NCBI RefSeq assembly: GCF_000414115.1
Contig: NZ_AOPZ01000280.1
Span: forward strand, 1-32,504
DNA from: Streptomyces aurantiacus JA 4570
GTDB lineage: Bacteria > Actinomycetota > Actinomycetes > Streptomycetales > Streptomycetaceae
Direction of reading: 5' to 3'
Length of the DNA stretch: 32,504 nucleotides
The notes under the pieces: model-generated
Seen by the model: only the letters and a program-made list of their open reading frames with translations
Database searches by the model: none
What the model was told of the DNA's origin: nothing
Made by a program: the position numbers and the translations under genes
Shown: in pieces, positions 8,113-16,208 of the stretch
Numbering within the stretch: the first letter of the stretch is position 1
Layout of the letters: each line of letters starts with the position of its first letter

Positions 8113-9030
8113 ATGGGAGCCCAGCTCCGGGTCTATAAGCGTCGCATCAAATCCGTCACGGCGACCAAGAAGATCACCAAGGCGATGGAGATGATCGCCG
8201 CCTCGCGCGTCGTCAAGGCGCAGCGCAAGGTGGCGGCCTCCACGCCGTACGCGACCGAGCTCACCCGCGCGGTCACGGCGGTGGGCACCGGCTCGAACAC
8301 CCAGCACCCGCTGACGACGGAGGCGGAGACGGCGACGCGAGCCGCCGTCCTGCTCCTGACCAGCGACCGCGGTCTGGCCGGCGCCTTCAACTCCAACGCC
8401 ATCAAGGCCGCGGAGCAGCTGACCGCGCGCCTGGAGGCCGAGGGCAAGGAGGTCGACTCGTACATCGTCGGCCGCCGCGGTGTCGCCCACTACAACTTCC
8501 GCGAGCGCAAGATCGCGAAGCAGTGGAGCGGCTTCACCGACCAGCCCGAGTACGCGGACGCCAAGACGGTCGCGGGGCCGCTGATCGAGGCCATCGAGAA
8601 GGACACGGCGGAGGGCGGCGTGGATGAACTCCACATCGTCTACACCGAGTTCGTCTCGATGATGACGCAGACGGCCATCGACAGCCGGCTGCTGCCGCTC
8701 AGCCTCGAAGAGGTGGCCGAGGAGTCGGCGAAGAAGGACGAGATCCTTCCGCTGTACGACTTCGAGCCGTCGGCGGAGGACGTCCTCGACGCCCTGCTGC
8801 CGCGCTACGTCGAGAGCCGTATCTACAACGCGCTGCTCCAGTCGGCTGCCTCCAAGCACGCCGCCACGCGCCGCGCGATGAAGTCGGCGACCGACAACGC
8901 CGGGGACCTGATCAACAATCTGTCCCGGCTTGCCAACGCGGCCCGCCAGGCCGAAATCACCCAGGAAATCAGCGAGATCGTTGGTGGCGCGTCCGCGCTG
9001 GCCGACGCGACCGCGGGGAGTGACAAGTAA
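8113..9030 (+). CDS. atpG: ATP synthase F1 subunit gamma
   Basis: 305-residue central rotor shaft. The N-terminal helix (GAQLRVYKRRIKSVTATKKI, then KAMEMIAASR) and the C-terminal helix (SRIYNALLQSAASKHAATRR, then AMKSATDNA) are the diagnostic coiled-coil halves. GGAAGGGA lies eight bases before the ATG. Its TAA stop shares a base with the atpD ATG (TAATG), implying coupled translation. Confidence 0.96.
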   Translation: MGAQLRVYKRRIKSVTATKKITKAMEMIAASRVVKAQRKVAASTPYATELTRAVTAVGTGSNTQHPLTTEAETATRAAVLLLTSDRGLAGAFNSNAIKAAEQLTARLEAEGKEVDSYIVGRRGVAHYNFRERKIAKQWSGFTDQPEYADAKTVAGPLIEAIEKDTAEGGVDELHIVYTEFVSMMTQTAIDSRLLPLSLEEVAEESAKKDEILPLYDFEPSAEDVLDALLPRYVESRIYNALLQSAASKHAATRRAMKSATDNAGDLINNLSRLANAARQAEITQEISEIVGGASALADATAGSDK

Positions 9031-10466
9031 TGACGACCACAGTTGAGACGGCCGTTGCCACGGGCCGCGTCGCCCGGGTCATCGGCCCGGTCGTCGACGT
9101 GGAGTTCCCCGTCGACGCGATGCCGGAGATCTACAACGCCCTGCACGTCGAGGTCGCCGACCCGGCGCAGGACGGTGCGAAGAAGATCCTGACGCTCGAG
9201 GTCGCCCAGCACCTCGGTGACGGACTGGTCCGCGCCATCTCCATGCAGCCCACCGACGGCCTGGTCCGCCAGGCCCCGGTGACCGACACCGGCGACGGCA
9301 TCACCGTCCCGGTCGGCGACTTCACCAAGGGCAAGGTGTTCAACACCCTCGGTGAGGTGCTGAACGTCGACGAGCAGTACACGGGCGAGCGCTGGTCCAT
9401 CCACCGCAAGGCCCCGAACTTCGACGAGCTCGAGTCGAAGACCGAGATGTTCGAGACCGGCGTCAAGGTCATCGACCTTCTCACCCCGTACGTCAAGGGT
9501 GGAAAGATCGGTCTGTTCGGCGGTGCCGGTGTCGGCAAGACGGTGCTCATCCAGGAGATGATCTACCGCGTCGCCAACAACCACGACGGTGTCTCCGTGT
9601 TCGCCGGTGTCGGCGAGCGCACCCGTGAGGGCAACGACCTCATCGAGGAGATGTCGGACTCGGGCGTCATCGACAAGACCGCCCTTGTCTTCGGCCAGAT
9701 GGACGAGCCCCCGGGCACCCGTCTGCGCGTGGCCCTGGCCGGTCTGACCATGGCGGAGTACTTCCGCGATGTGCAGAAGCAGGACGTGCTGTTCTTCATC
9801 GACAACATCTTCCGCTTCACGCAGGCCGGTTCCGAGGTCTCGACCCTGCTGGGTCGTATGCCCTCGGCCGTGGGTTACCAGCCGAACCTGGCCGACGAGA
9901 TGGGCCTCCTCCAGGAGCGCATCACCTCGACGCGTGGTCACTCGATCACCTCGATGCAGGCGATCTACGTCCCCGCGGACGACCTGACCGACCCGGCCCC
10001 GGCGACCACGTTCGCCCACCTCGACGCGACGACGGTGCTCTCCCGTCCGATCTCCGAGAAGGGCATCTACCCGGCCGTGGACCCGCTGGACTCCACGTCC
10101 CGCATCCTGGACCCGCGGTACATCGCGCAGGACCACTACGACACCGCCATGCGGGTCAAGAACATCCTGCAGAAGTACAAGGACCTCCAGGACATCATCG
10201 CCATTCTCGGCATCGACGAGCTCGGCGAAGAGGACAAGCTGGTCGTCTCCCGCGCCCGCCGCGTGGAGCGCTTCCTGTCGCAGAACACGCACGTCGCCAA
10301 GCAGTTCACCGGCGTCGACGGTTCGGACGTCCCGCTCGACGAGTCGATCTCGGCCTTCAACGCGATCTGCGACGGCGAGTACGACCACTTCCCCGAGCAG
10401 GCGTTCTTCATGTGCGGTGGCCTCGAGGACCTCAAGGCCAACGCGAAGGAACTCGGCGTTTCCTGA
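9030..10466 (+). CDS. atpD: ATP synthase F1 subunit beta
   Basis: 478-residue catalytic subunit of F1. Walker A is GGAGVGKT (164-171). GERTREGNDL, the Walker B segment VLFFIDNIFRF and the family signature PAVDPLDSTSRIL are all present. The ATG at 9030 overlaps the atpG stop, with GGGGAG nine bases upstream inside atpG. Length is standard. It is followed by 131 bp with two strong hairpins before atpC. Confidence 0.97.
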   Translation: MTTTVETAVATGRVARVIGPVVDVEFPVDAMPEIYNALHVEVADPAQDGAKKILTLEVAQHLGDGLVRAISMQPTDGLVRQAPVTDTGDGITVPVGDFTKGKVFNTLGEVLNVDEQYTGERWSIHRKAPNFDELESKTEMFETGVKVIDLLTPYVKGGKIGLFGGAGVGKTVLIQEMIYRVANNHDGVSVFAGVGERTREGNDLIEEMSDSGVIDKTALVFGQMDEPPGTRLRVALAGLTMAEYFRDVQKQDVLFFIDNIFRFTQAGSEVSTLLGRMPSAVGYQPNLADEMGLLQERITSTRGHSITSMQAIYVPADDLTDPAPATTFAHLDATTVLSRPISEKGIYPAVDPLDSTSRILDPRYIAQDHYDTAMRVKNILQKYKDLQDIIAILGIDELGEEDKLVVSRARRVERFLSQNTHVAKQFTGVDGSDVPLDESISAFNAICDGEYDHFPEQAFFMCGGLEDLKANAKELGVS

Positions 10467-10476
10467 GTCTCCTGCA

Positions 10477-10536
10477 CGTAGGACGGGGGGCGGGCGCGGC
10501 CCCTTGCGGGTACCGCGTCCCGCCCCTTGTCCTACG
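10477..10536 (+). terminator. Very large hairpin between atpD and atpC
   Basis: The arms at 10477-10494 and 10519-10536 pair over all 18 positions in RNA (16 Watson-Crick, two G-U at 10485-10486), and the stem continues inward with CGCGG/CCGCG (10495-10499 and 10513-10517) across one bulged base. No U-tract follows, so full intrinsic termination is doubtful. It could give partial termination, stop 3' decay behind atpD, or mark a processing site. It sits between the beta (three copies) and epsilon (one copy) genes. Confidence 0.6.
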
Positions 10537-10556
10537 CCCACTAGAATTTGACCCAA

Positions 10557-10578
10557 CACCCGGCTGAACCGCCGGGTG
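10557..10578 (+). promoter_or_regulatory. Hairpin just upstream of the atpC ribosome site
   Basis: A perfect 8-bp inverted repeat CACCCGGC/GCCGGGTG (10557-10564 and 10571-10578, loop TGAACC) ends seven bases before the GAGGAG SD of atpC. It may limit ribosome access or insulate the SD from the large hairpin upstream. The role is inferred. Confidence 0.45.
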
Positions 10579-10597
10579 GTGACCCGAGGAGCCACCC

Positions 10598-10972
10598 TTG
10601 GCTGCTGAGCTGCATGTCGAGCTGGTCGCCGCGGACCGCAGTGTCTGGTCCGGCGAGGCCACCCTGGTCGTCGCGCGCACCACGTCCGGCGACATCGGCG
10701 TCATGCCCGGTCACCAGCCGCTGCTCGGTGTGCTGGAGTCGGGCCCGGTGACCATCCGCACGAGCGACGGCGGGACCGTCGTCGCCGCGGTGCACGGCGG
10801 ATTCATCTCGTTCGCCGACAACAAGCTGTCGCTGCTCGCCGAGATCGCCGAGCTCTCCGACGAGATCGACGTCCAGCGTGCGGAGCGGGCGCTCGAGCGT
10901 GCCAAGTCGGAGGCGGACGCCTCCGCCGAGCGGCGCGCCGATGTCCGACTGCGTGCGGTGGCGGCGCGCTGA
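10598..10972 (+). CDS. atpC: ATP synthase F1 subunit epsilon
   Basis: 124-residue F1 subunit that couples the rotor to the c-ring and restrains ATP hydrolysis. The N-terminal beta-sandwich is recognisable (ELHVELVAADRSVWSGEAT, GDIGVMPGHQPLLGVL), followed by the charged C-terminal helical part (ERALERAKSEADASAERR). The start is TTG at 10598 with GAGGAG six bases upstream; no ATG or GTG fits the conserved N-terminus. A rare start codon would fit low expression relative to beta. Last gene of the operon. Confidence 0.94.
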   Translation: MAAELHVELVAADRSVWSGEATLVVARTTSGDIGVMPGHQPLLGVLESGPVTIRTSDGGTVVAAVHGGFISFADNKLSLLAEIAELSDEIDVQRAERALERAKSEADASAERRADVRLRAVAAR

Positions 10973-10998
10973 GCCCCAGCGCGCGGCGTGACGTGACT

Positions 10999-11042
10999 CA
11001 GCCGCGGCCAGGTCCGGAGTTCTCCGGACCGGGTCGCGGCTG
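10999..11042 (+). terminator. Terminator of the atp operon
   Basis: A 20-bp stem pairs 10999-11018 with 11023-11042 across a GTTC loop. The outer arms CAGCCGCG/CGCGGCTG and inner arms GGTCCGGA/TCCGGACC are perfect; between them are one G-U pair and one mismatch. A five-T run follows at 11058-11062. It begins 26 bp after the atpC stop. Confidence 0.8.
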
Positions 11043-11131
11043 CGGCAATGCGGGTGCTTTTTCGGGAGCGGTTGTTCGGTCCGTGTCGGAAGTCTCTTTG
11101 AGACTGTGGTGAGGCGAGGAGGTCGGTGCCG

Positions 11132-11590
11132 ATGATCCTCGTTCTGCTCGTGTGCGGACTTGTGTTGATCGCGCTGGTGTTGCTGGGGCTCTTCGTCTTC
11201 GGACTGCGCCGCCGGCTGATCCAGCGCTCCGGCGGTACCTTCGACTGCAGCCTGCGGTGGAACGCGCCCGATCCCGCGGAGGAGTCCGACACCTCCGGCA
11301 AGGGGTGGGGCTACGGCGTCGCCCGCTACAACGGGGACCGGGTCGAGTGGTTCCGTGTCTTCTCGTACGCGCCGAGGCCGCGCCGCGTCCTTGAGCGTGC
11401 GTCCATCGAGGTCGTCGACCGTCGGGCCCCCGACGGTGAGGAAGAGCTGGCGCTGCTGTCCGACGCGGTGGTTCTGGGCTGCCTGCACCGGGGGGTTCGC
11501 CTGGAGCTGGCGATGAGCGAGGATGCGCTCACCGGGTTTCTGGCCTGGTTGGAGGCTGCGCCTCCTGGGCAGCGGGTCAATGTCGCCTAG
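11132..11590 (+). CDS. DUF2550-type single-pass membrane protein
   Basis: 152 residues. One N-terminal membrane helix (about 2-24) is followed by RRR and a soluble domain of about 125 residues beginning SGGTFDCSLRW. This is the pattern of the conserved actinobacterial DUF2550 family, which regularly follows atpC; its function is unknown. The ATG at 11132 lies nine bases after AGGAGG; a GTG at 11126 is only three bases from it and is less likely. The atp terminator lies upstream, so it is probably expressed separately. Confidence 0.75.
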   Translation: MILVLLVCGLVLIALVLLGLFVFGLRRRLIQRSGGTFDCSLRWNAPDPAEESDTSGKGWGYGVARYNGDRVEWFRVFSYAPRPRRVLERASIEVVDRRAPDGEEELALLSDAVVLGCLHRGVRLELAMSEDALTGFLAWLEAAPPGQRVNVA

Positions 11591-11629
11591 GCGTTCTTAG
11601 GGGGCCGCGCCCCTTGCCCCGCTTTTCGG

Positions 11630-11683
11630 CCCTTCGGGCCTCGTCCTCAAACGCCGCCCTTCGGGCCTCGTCCTCAAACGCCG
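11630..11683. repeat. Perfect 27-bp tandem direct repeat
   Basis: Two identical 27-bp units lie head to tail (11630-11656 and 11657-11683). Each has a CCCTTCGGG mini-hairpin followed by the core CTCGTCCTCAAACGCCG. The same core recurs at 18290-18325. Both copies sit just past the stop of a minus-strand LuxR-type response regulator. The core is, from memory, a common dispersed Streptomyces intergenic sequence. Confidence 0.85.
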
Positions 11684-11717
11684 GACGGACGGGCTGAAAC
11701 GGTTGCCGGGGCGGGCT

Positions 11718-12395
11718 TCAGTTGCCTGGTTTGATCAACGCCGACTCGTACGCCGCTATGACCGCCTGGGCGCGGTCGCGTACCCCGAGTTTGGCGAAGA
11801 CCGCTGTGACGTGGTTCTTCACCGTGGACGGGCTGATCCGCAGGGCTGTCGCTATCTCTGTGTTGTCGTAGCCCTTGGCGATGAGGGTCCAGACGTCCGT
11901 CTCGCGGGACGTGAGGTCCGGGCGAACCCGCGGGGGCGGGGGCGCGGACGTGGACGTGGTGACGTACGCGGAGATCAGGCGGGTGAGGAGGCGGGGAGCC
12001 ACCGCTGCCTCGCCCGCGTTGACGGTGTGGACCGCCGCCACCAGCTCCTCCGGTGAGACGTCCTTGGGCAGGAAGCCCGCGGCGCCCGCGCGCAGCGCCC
12101 CGACCACGTACTCGTCCATGTCGAACGTGCTCAGCGCCAGGACCCGGCACTCGGGCAGTTCCGCGGCGAGCGCGGCCGTCGCTCCGACGCCGTCCAGGCG
12201 GGGCATGCGGATGTCCATGAGGACCACGTCGGGGCGCAGCTTGCGGGCGAGTTCGACGGCCTCCTGGCCGTCCCCGGCCTCGCCGACGACCGTCACGCCG
12301 GGGTCGGCGTGGAAGATGAGCGCGAGGCCCCGGCGTACCAGGGGCTGATCGTCGGCGATCAGGACGGTCAGGGGAGCGTGGGGTGGCGTGGTCAC
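11718..12395 (-). CDS. NarL/LuxR-family response regulator
   Basis: 225 residues. The receiver domain (about 10-125) has the acidic pair Asp15-Asp16, phospho-acceptor Asp61 in VVLMDIRMPRLDG, a switch Ser/Thr in ALSTF and the conserved lysine in FLPKD. A LuxR-type HTH follows at about 160-222 (TSRETDVWTLIAKGYDNTEI). The GTG start at 12395 overlaps the kinase stop (GTGA), so kinase and regulator are co-translated. Targets are unknown; the divergent MMPL exporter gene is the obvious candidate. Confidence 0.92.
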   Translation of the reverse strand: MTTPPHAPLTVLIADDQPLVRRGLALIFHADPGVTVVGEAGDGQEAVELARKLRPDVVLMDIRMPRLDGVGATAALAAELPECRVLALSTFDMDEYVVGALRAGAAGFLPKDVSPEELVAAVHTVNAGEAAVAPRLLTRLISAYVTTSTSAPPPPRVRPDLTSRETDVWTLIAKGYDNTEIATALRISPSTVKNHVTAVFAKLGVRDRAQAVIAAYESALIKPGN

Positions 12396-13579
12396 CGGGT
12401 CGTCGCTTTCTCGGTGGGGGCGGGGTCGGAGGGCCGGGGGCCGTCGGCGGGCAGTGGCAGGGTCGCCAGGACCTGGAATCCGCCGGCGGGGCCGGGCTCG
12501 GCCACAAGGGTGCCGCCGTGCAGGGCCACGCGTTCCCGCATGCCGACCAGGCCGTGGCCGGGCCCGCCCCTGCGCGCGGTGCCGCCGCTGCCCGAGCCGT
12601 CGTCGCGCACCTCGACGGTGAGCAGGCCGGGGCCGTAGTCGAGCCGTACGATCGCGTGGGCGCCGCCCGCGTGCTTGCGGACGTTGGTGAGGGCCTCCTG
12701 GACGATCCGGAACACGGTGAGACCCAGGGTGGGCGCCAGCTCCCTGGCCGCGCCCTCGACCCCCTCGACGAGGAGTTCCGTCTCGACGCCCGCCCGGCAC
12801 GAGTCCGCGACCACGCGCGGCAGGTCGTCCACGCCCGGCTGGGGCGCGGCCGGGCCGCCCTCGGTGTCGTCGTCCGCGCGCAGGACGTCGAGGAGCTGCC
12901 GCATCTCGCCGAGCGCGAGGCGGCCGGAGTCCTCCAGGGACTTCAGGGCGTCCCGGGCCAGGTCCGCGTCGTGGTCGAGCACCCGCCGGGCGCCGCCCGC
13001 CATCAGCTGCATGGCGGTGATGTGGTGGGCCACGACGTCGTGCAGCTCGCGGGCGATGCGGCGGCGCTCGGCGGCCACCGCGTGGTCGGCGAGCAGCTTG
13101 CGGTGGGCGGCGTCCTGCCGCTGCCACCGGCGGGCCGCGCAGCCGACGGCGAGCGCGATGGCGACGCCCACCACGTCCGCGAAGACCGCGCGGGCCAGCT
13201 CCTCGTGCTCGCTGAGGCCGGGTATCTGGAGGCCGACGAGAGCCGCCGCCCCCGCCCCGGCGGTGACGCGGGCGCCCCGCAGCCGGGCCACGGAGTACAG
13301 GGCGACCACCAGGGAGATGGGCAGGCCGTAGGGGACCGACGTGAGCGGGGTGAGCACGGCCTGCGCGGCGAGGACGGCGAGGAGGACGGCCACGGGGAAG
13401 CGCCGGTGCCAGAGCAGCGGGGTCGCGGGCAGCAGGTGCAGCGCGAGGACGCCCGGGCTCCAGGACGTGCTCCCGGGCTCGATGCTCAGGGCGTAGCCGG
13501 TGACCTCGACCACCAGGGCGCCGAGGGCCACCAGGACGTCCTGGCGGTGCGGCCGGAGGTCTCCGGGGCGTGCGGGCAT
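12392..13579 (-). CDS. Sensor histidine kinase (HisKA_3 type)
   Basis: 395 residues. Four to six membrane helices lie in the first 150 residues with little extracellular sequence. The dimerisation box RRRIARELHDVVAHH carries phospho-His180, and the ATPase domain has EALTNVRKHA (N box) and GHGLVGMRERV (G box). I chose ATG 13579 because AAGGAG lies nine bases upstream; an in-frame ATG 36 bases further upstream has no SD. Partner of the regulator directly downstream (4-bp overlap). The short outer loops suggest it senses a membrane or envelope signal, as NarX-like kinases of this type often do. Confidence 0.92.
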   Translation of the reverse strand: MPARPGDLRPHRQDVLVALGALVVEVTGYALSIEPGSTSWSPGVLALHLLPATPLLWHRRFPVAVLLAVLAAQAVLTPLTSVPYGLPISLVVALYSVARLRGARVTAGAGAAALVGLQIPGLSEHEELARAVFADVVGVAIALAVGCAARRWQRQDAAHRKLLADHAVAAERRRIARELHDVVAHHITAMQLMAGGARRVLDHDADLARDALKSLEDSGRLALGEMRQLLDVLRADDDTEGGPAAPQPGVDDLPRVVADSCRAGVETELLVEGVEGAARELAPTLGLTVFRIVQEALTNVRKHAGGAHAIVRLDYGPGLLTVEVRDDGSGSGGTARRGGPGHGLVGMRERVALHGGTLVAEPGPAGGFQVLATLPLPADGPRPSDPAPTEKATTR

Positions 13580-13812
13580 GCCGTTGTTCTCCTTACGCGC
13601 GGGTCCGTGATCCATTCAAGGCCGGGGGCGGGGCATCGGCGTCCTCCCCCGGGTGGAGTTCGCGGCTAGGAGCTGGGTCCTGGTCGCGGCGGGTGCCACG
13701 GCCCTGGTCCCGGGGCGGTTTCGTCGTCGCGGGCGACGAGTCGGCGGGGGTGCCGGTGATCTTCTGGAAGGGCCCGGCAGGACCGGGCTCCAAGCCCCCT
13801 GCCGGAGGAACC
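13580..13812. promoter_or_regulatory. Divergent intergenic region, kinase versus MMPL exporter
   Basis: 233 bp between two divergent starts must hold promoters for both. An open frame in phase with the exporter crosses the whole gap, but the SD-linked GTG at 13813 argues against using it. I found no clear -10/-35 pair and no strong operator-like palindrome. Confidence 0.3.
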
Positions 13813-16125
13813 GTGATCCGCTCCCTCACATCCCTGACCACCCGTCATGCCTGGAAATTCATCCTGCTCTGGACGCTGCTCGCCGTCGCCCTGTCCATGG
13901 TCGGCCAGGCCAAGATGCACAGTGTCACCCAGCCCGACGTCGGCAGCTTCCTGCCGAAGTCGTACGACTCTGCGGCGGCCATGGAGATCGCCGAGGACAA
14001 GTTCGGCGCGAAGCCCGACGACAACGCCGTCACCGTGCTCGTCGGCCGCGAGGACGGCAAGAAGCTCACCGGCGGCGACCGGCGGCACATCGACAGGATC
14101 GCCGCAGGTCTGGGGGAGCGGCGCGTGCAGATGGCCAACCCCGACGACCTGCCCTCGTTCCTGCTGACGGACCACTCCCAGACCCCGGTCGTGAAGGCCG
14201 GAGCCGCGGCGCCCGACGGCACGTTCCGGCTGCTCTCCGTCTCGCTCGACGGCAACATGAACGACCCCGCGCTCCAGGACCTCTACCGGGACTTCCGCGA
14301 CCACGCCGAGAAGGAGTTCGGCCGGGCGGACCTGCGCACCGGCTTCACCGGCGGCCTCGCGGACATCGCCGACACGACGGAGGCCCAGGAGGACACCGAG
14401 AAGCTGGTCGCGATCCTCACCTTCGGGCTCATCGTGCTCCTGAACGTCCTGGCCTTCCGCAGCTTCCTCGCCGCGGTCCTGCCGTTGCTCGCGGTCGCCC
14501 TCGTCGGCGGCGCCGCGACCGGCGCGGTGGTCGGCACGGCGCTCCTCTTCGACTTCAAGCTGGATCCGTCGACGCCGTCCCTGATCACCGTGGTGCTGCT
14601 CGGCATCGGCATCGACTACTTCCTGTTCATGCTGTTCCGGTTCCGTGAACTGCTGCGCGCCGAACCGGGCCCGGACCAGAACTCGCGCGCGCACCGGAGG
14701 AAGCACGCCCGCGGTGTCGCGGCGGCGTGCGCGGGCCGGGTCGGGGCGGCCATCACCTCGGCGGCGCTCACCATCGTGGCCGCCTTCGCCACGCTGGGGA
14801 TCGCGAGCTTCGGGCAGTTCAAGGTGCTCGGCCCGGCCATCGCGGTGTGCGTCCTGGTGATGCTCGTCGCCAGCCTCACGTTCATGCCGGCGCTGCTCGC
14901 GGTCTGCGGGCGCGGCATGTTCTGGCCGTCCCGGGCGCTGCGCCAGGAGCCGCGCGCCGGGCTGAGCGCGCGGCTCGGGGAGCGCGTCGCGCGCCGTCCG
15001 CTCCTGTTCGTGGCCGCAAGCGTGGGTCTGCTGTGCGCGCTGAGCGCCGGCGCCCTCGGCATGCGGATGGACTACGGCACGGACGCGGGGCCCGACGACA
15101 CGCCCGCGGCGGTCACGGCGAAGGAGATATCCCGCGCGCTGCCCGGCGGCGTGGCGAGCCCGCACACCGTGTACGTCGCGGCGGCCGACGGCAAGGAAGC
15201 CGCCAAGGGCGCCGGCCGTGACGTACGCATCGACCCGTCGGGCCTCAAGAGGCTGACCAAGGAGCTGAAGGCGGTCGAGGGCGTCGGCCGGGTGGCGCAG
15301 CCCGTGCTCAACGGCCGGCACACGGCGGCCAAGGTGGACTTCTATCTGGACGTCGACGTGCAGTCGCAGCGGGCCCGTGACCTGGTGTCCGACGAGGTGC
15401 GCCCCGTCGTCGCGCAGCAGGCGCCGCCCGGGACCGAGGCCCATGTGTCCGGGCAGGCCGCGATCTTCGCGGATGTGTCCGAGGCGGTGTCGAAGGACCT
15501 CAAGGTGGTCTTCCCCGTGGCCGCCGTGCTGATCGCCCTGATCCTGGTGGCCCTGCTGCGCAGCCTGCTCGCGCCGATGGTCCTCATGCTCGCCATCGGG
15601 CTCGGCTTCACGGCGACGCTCGGGTCCGGGGTGCTCGTCTTCCAGCACATCCTCGACCGGCCGGGGGTGTCGTTCACGCTGCCGCTCGTGCTCTTCCTGT
15701 TCGTCGTCGCCCTCGGCACCGACTACAACATCCTGATCAGCGACCGCATCCGGGAGGAGATGGGGCGCCCGGGCTCGGCGCGCCAGGCGGTGGCCGCCGC
15801 GGTGCGGCACACGGCTCCGGCCATCGTGACGGCCGGGATCGTGCTCGCGGGTTCGTTCGCGAGCCTCGCCGTCAACCCGTCACCGGGCACCCAGGAGATC
15901 GGTCTCGTCACCGCGCTGGGCATCGGCCTGTCCTCGCTGGTCCTCTCGATCGTGCTGGTGCCCGCGGTGGTGGCGATGCTCGGCCGGGCGACCTGGTGGC
16001 CGTCGAAGTCGGGCCGTGCGCCCGGTGGCCACCGCGCCCCTCGGACTTCCGCGTACGTGCCGTACGCACCGCACGAGCCCTCCCCGTGGGAGCGGCCGCA
16101 CGAGCCGGAGCGGCTCCGCCGCTGA
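13813..16125 (+). CDS. MMPL-family (RND superfamily) membrane transporter
   Basis: 770 residues in the two-fold MMPL layout. TM1 (about 14-32) precedes a large outer domain that starts with SFLPKSYDSAAA. A helix cluster with GIGIDYFLFMLFRFRELL follows, then a second outer domain and a second cluster with the matching VVALGTDYNILISDRIREE. These paired G-DY motifs hold the proton-relay residues of the family. Actinobacterial MMPLs export lipids, siderophores or toxic compounds; the substrate here is unknown. I chose GTG 13813 because GGAGG lies four bases upstream. The C-terminal tail of about 35 residues is Pro/His/Arg-rich. Divergent from a two-component system that may control it. Confidence 0.9.
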   Translation: MIRSLTSLTTRHAWKFILLWTLLAVALSMVGQAKMHSVTQPDVGSFLPKSYDSAAAMEIAEDKFGAKPDDNAVTVLVGREDGKKLTGGDRRHIDRIAAGLGERRVQMANPDDLPSFLLTDHSQTPVVKAGAAAPDGTFRLLSVSLDGNMNDPALQDLYRDFRDHAEKEFGRADLRTGFTGGLADIADTTEAQEDTEKLVAILTFGLIVLLNVLAFRSFLAAVLPLLAVALVGGAATGAVVGTALLFDFKLDPSTPSLITVVLLGIGIDYFLFMLFRFRELLRAEPGPDQNSRAHRRKHARGVAAACAGRVGAAITSAALTIVAAFATLGIASFGQFKVLGPAIAVCVLVMLVASLTFMPALLAVCGRGMFWPSRALRQEPRAGLSARLGERVARRPLLFVAASVGLLCALSAGALGMRMDYGTDAGPDDTPAAVTAKEISRALPGGVASPHTVYVAAADGKEAAKGAGRDVRIDPSGLKRLTKELKAVEGVGRVAQPVLNGRHTAAKVDFYLDVDVQSQRARDLVSDEVRPVVAQQAPPGTEAHVSGQAAIFADVSEAVSKDLKVVFPVAAVLIALILVALLRSLLAPMVLMLAIGLGFTATLGSGVLVFQHILDRPGVSFTLPLVLFLFVVALGTDYNILISDRIREEMGRPGSARQAVAAAVRHTAPAIVTAGIVLAGSFASLAVNPSPGTQEIGLVTALGIGLSSLVLSIVLVPAVVAMLGRATWWPSKSGRAPGGHRAPRTSAYVPYAPHEPSPWERPHEPERLRR

Positions 16126-16139
16126 CGGACGGCGGCGAA

Positions 16140-16180
16140 GAAGCCGGGGAGACAGGGGGCGTTCCTGTCTCCCCGGCTTC
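16140..16180. terminator. Bidirectional terminator, MMPL gene and chitinase gene
   Basis: Perfect 17-bp inverted repeat (16140-16156 and 16164-16180, 7-nt loop) with arm GAAGCCGGGGAGACAGG. It lies between two convergent stop codons (16125 and 16209), so it can serve both strands. Confidence 0.85.
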
Positions 16181-16208
16181 GTTCAGGGGGAAGTGTGGCC
16201 GGAGGCTG

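Noticed and set aside
10549..10577. Internal promoter for atpC from TTGACC at 10549
   Set aside because: No acceptable -10 lies 16-19 bp downstream; the region is better explained by the hairpin at 10557-10578.
11718..13127. 469-codon open frame containing the first response regulator
   Set aside because: Only the last 225 codons encode a receiver-HTH protein; the rest is an Arg/Pro-rich shadow of the kinase gene, and the GTG at 12395 overlaps the kinase stop.
13570..13812. 81-codon extension of the MMPL protein
   Set aside because: It would cross the whole divergent promoter region and has no membrane or family features; the GTG at 13813 has a GGAGG.
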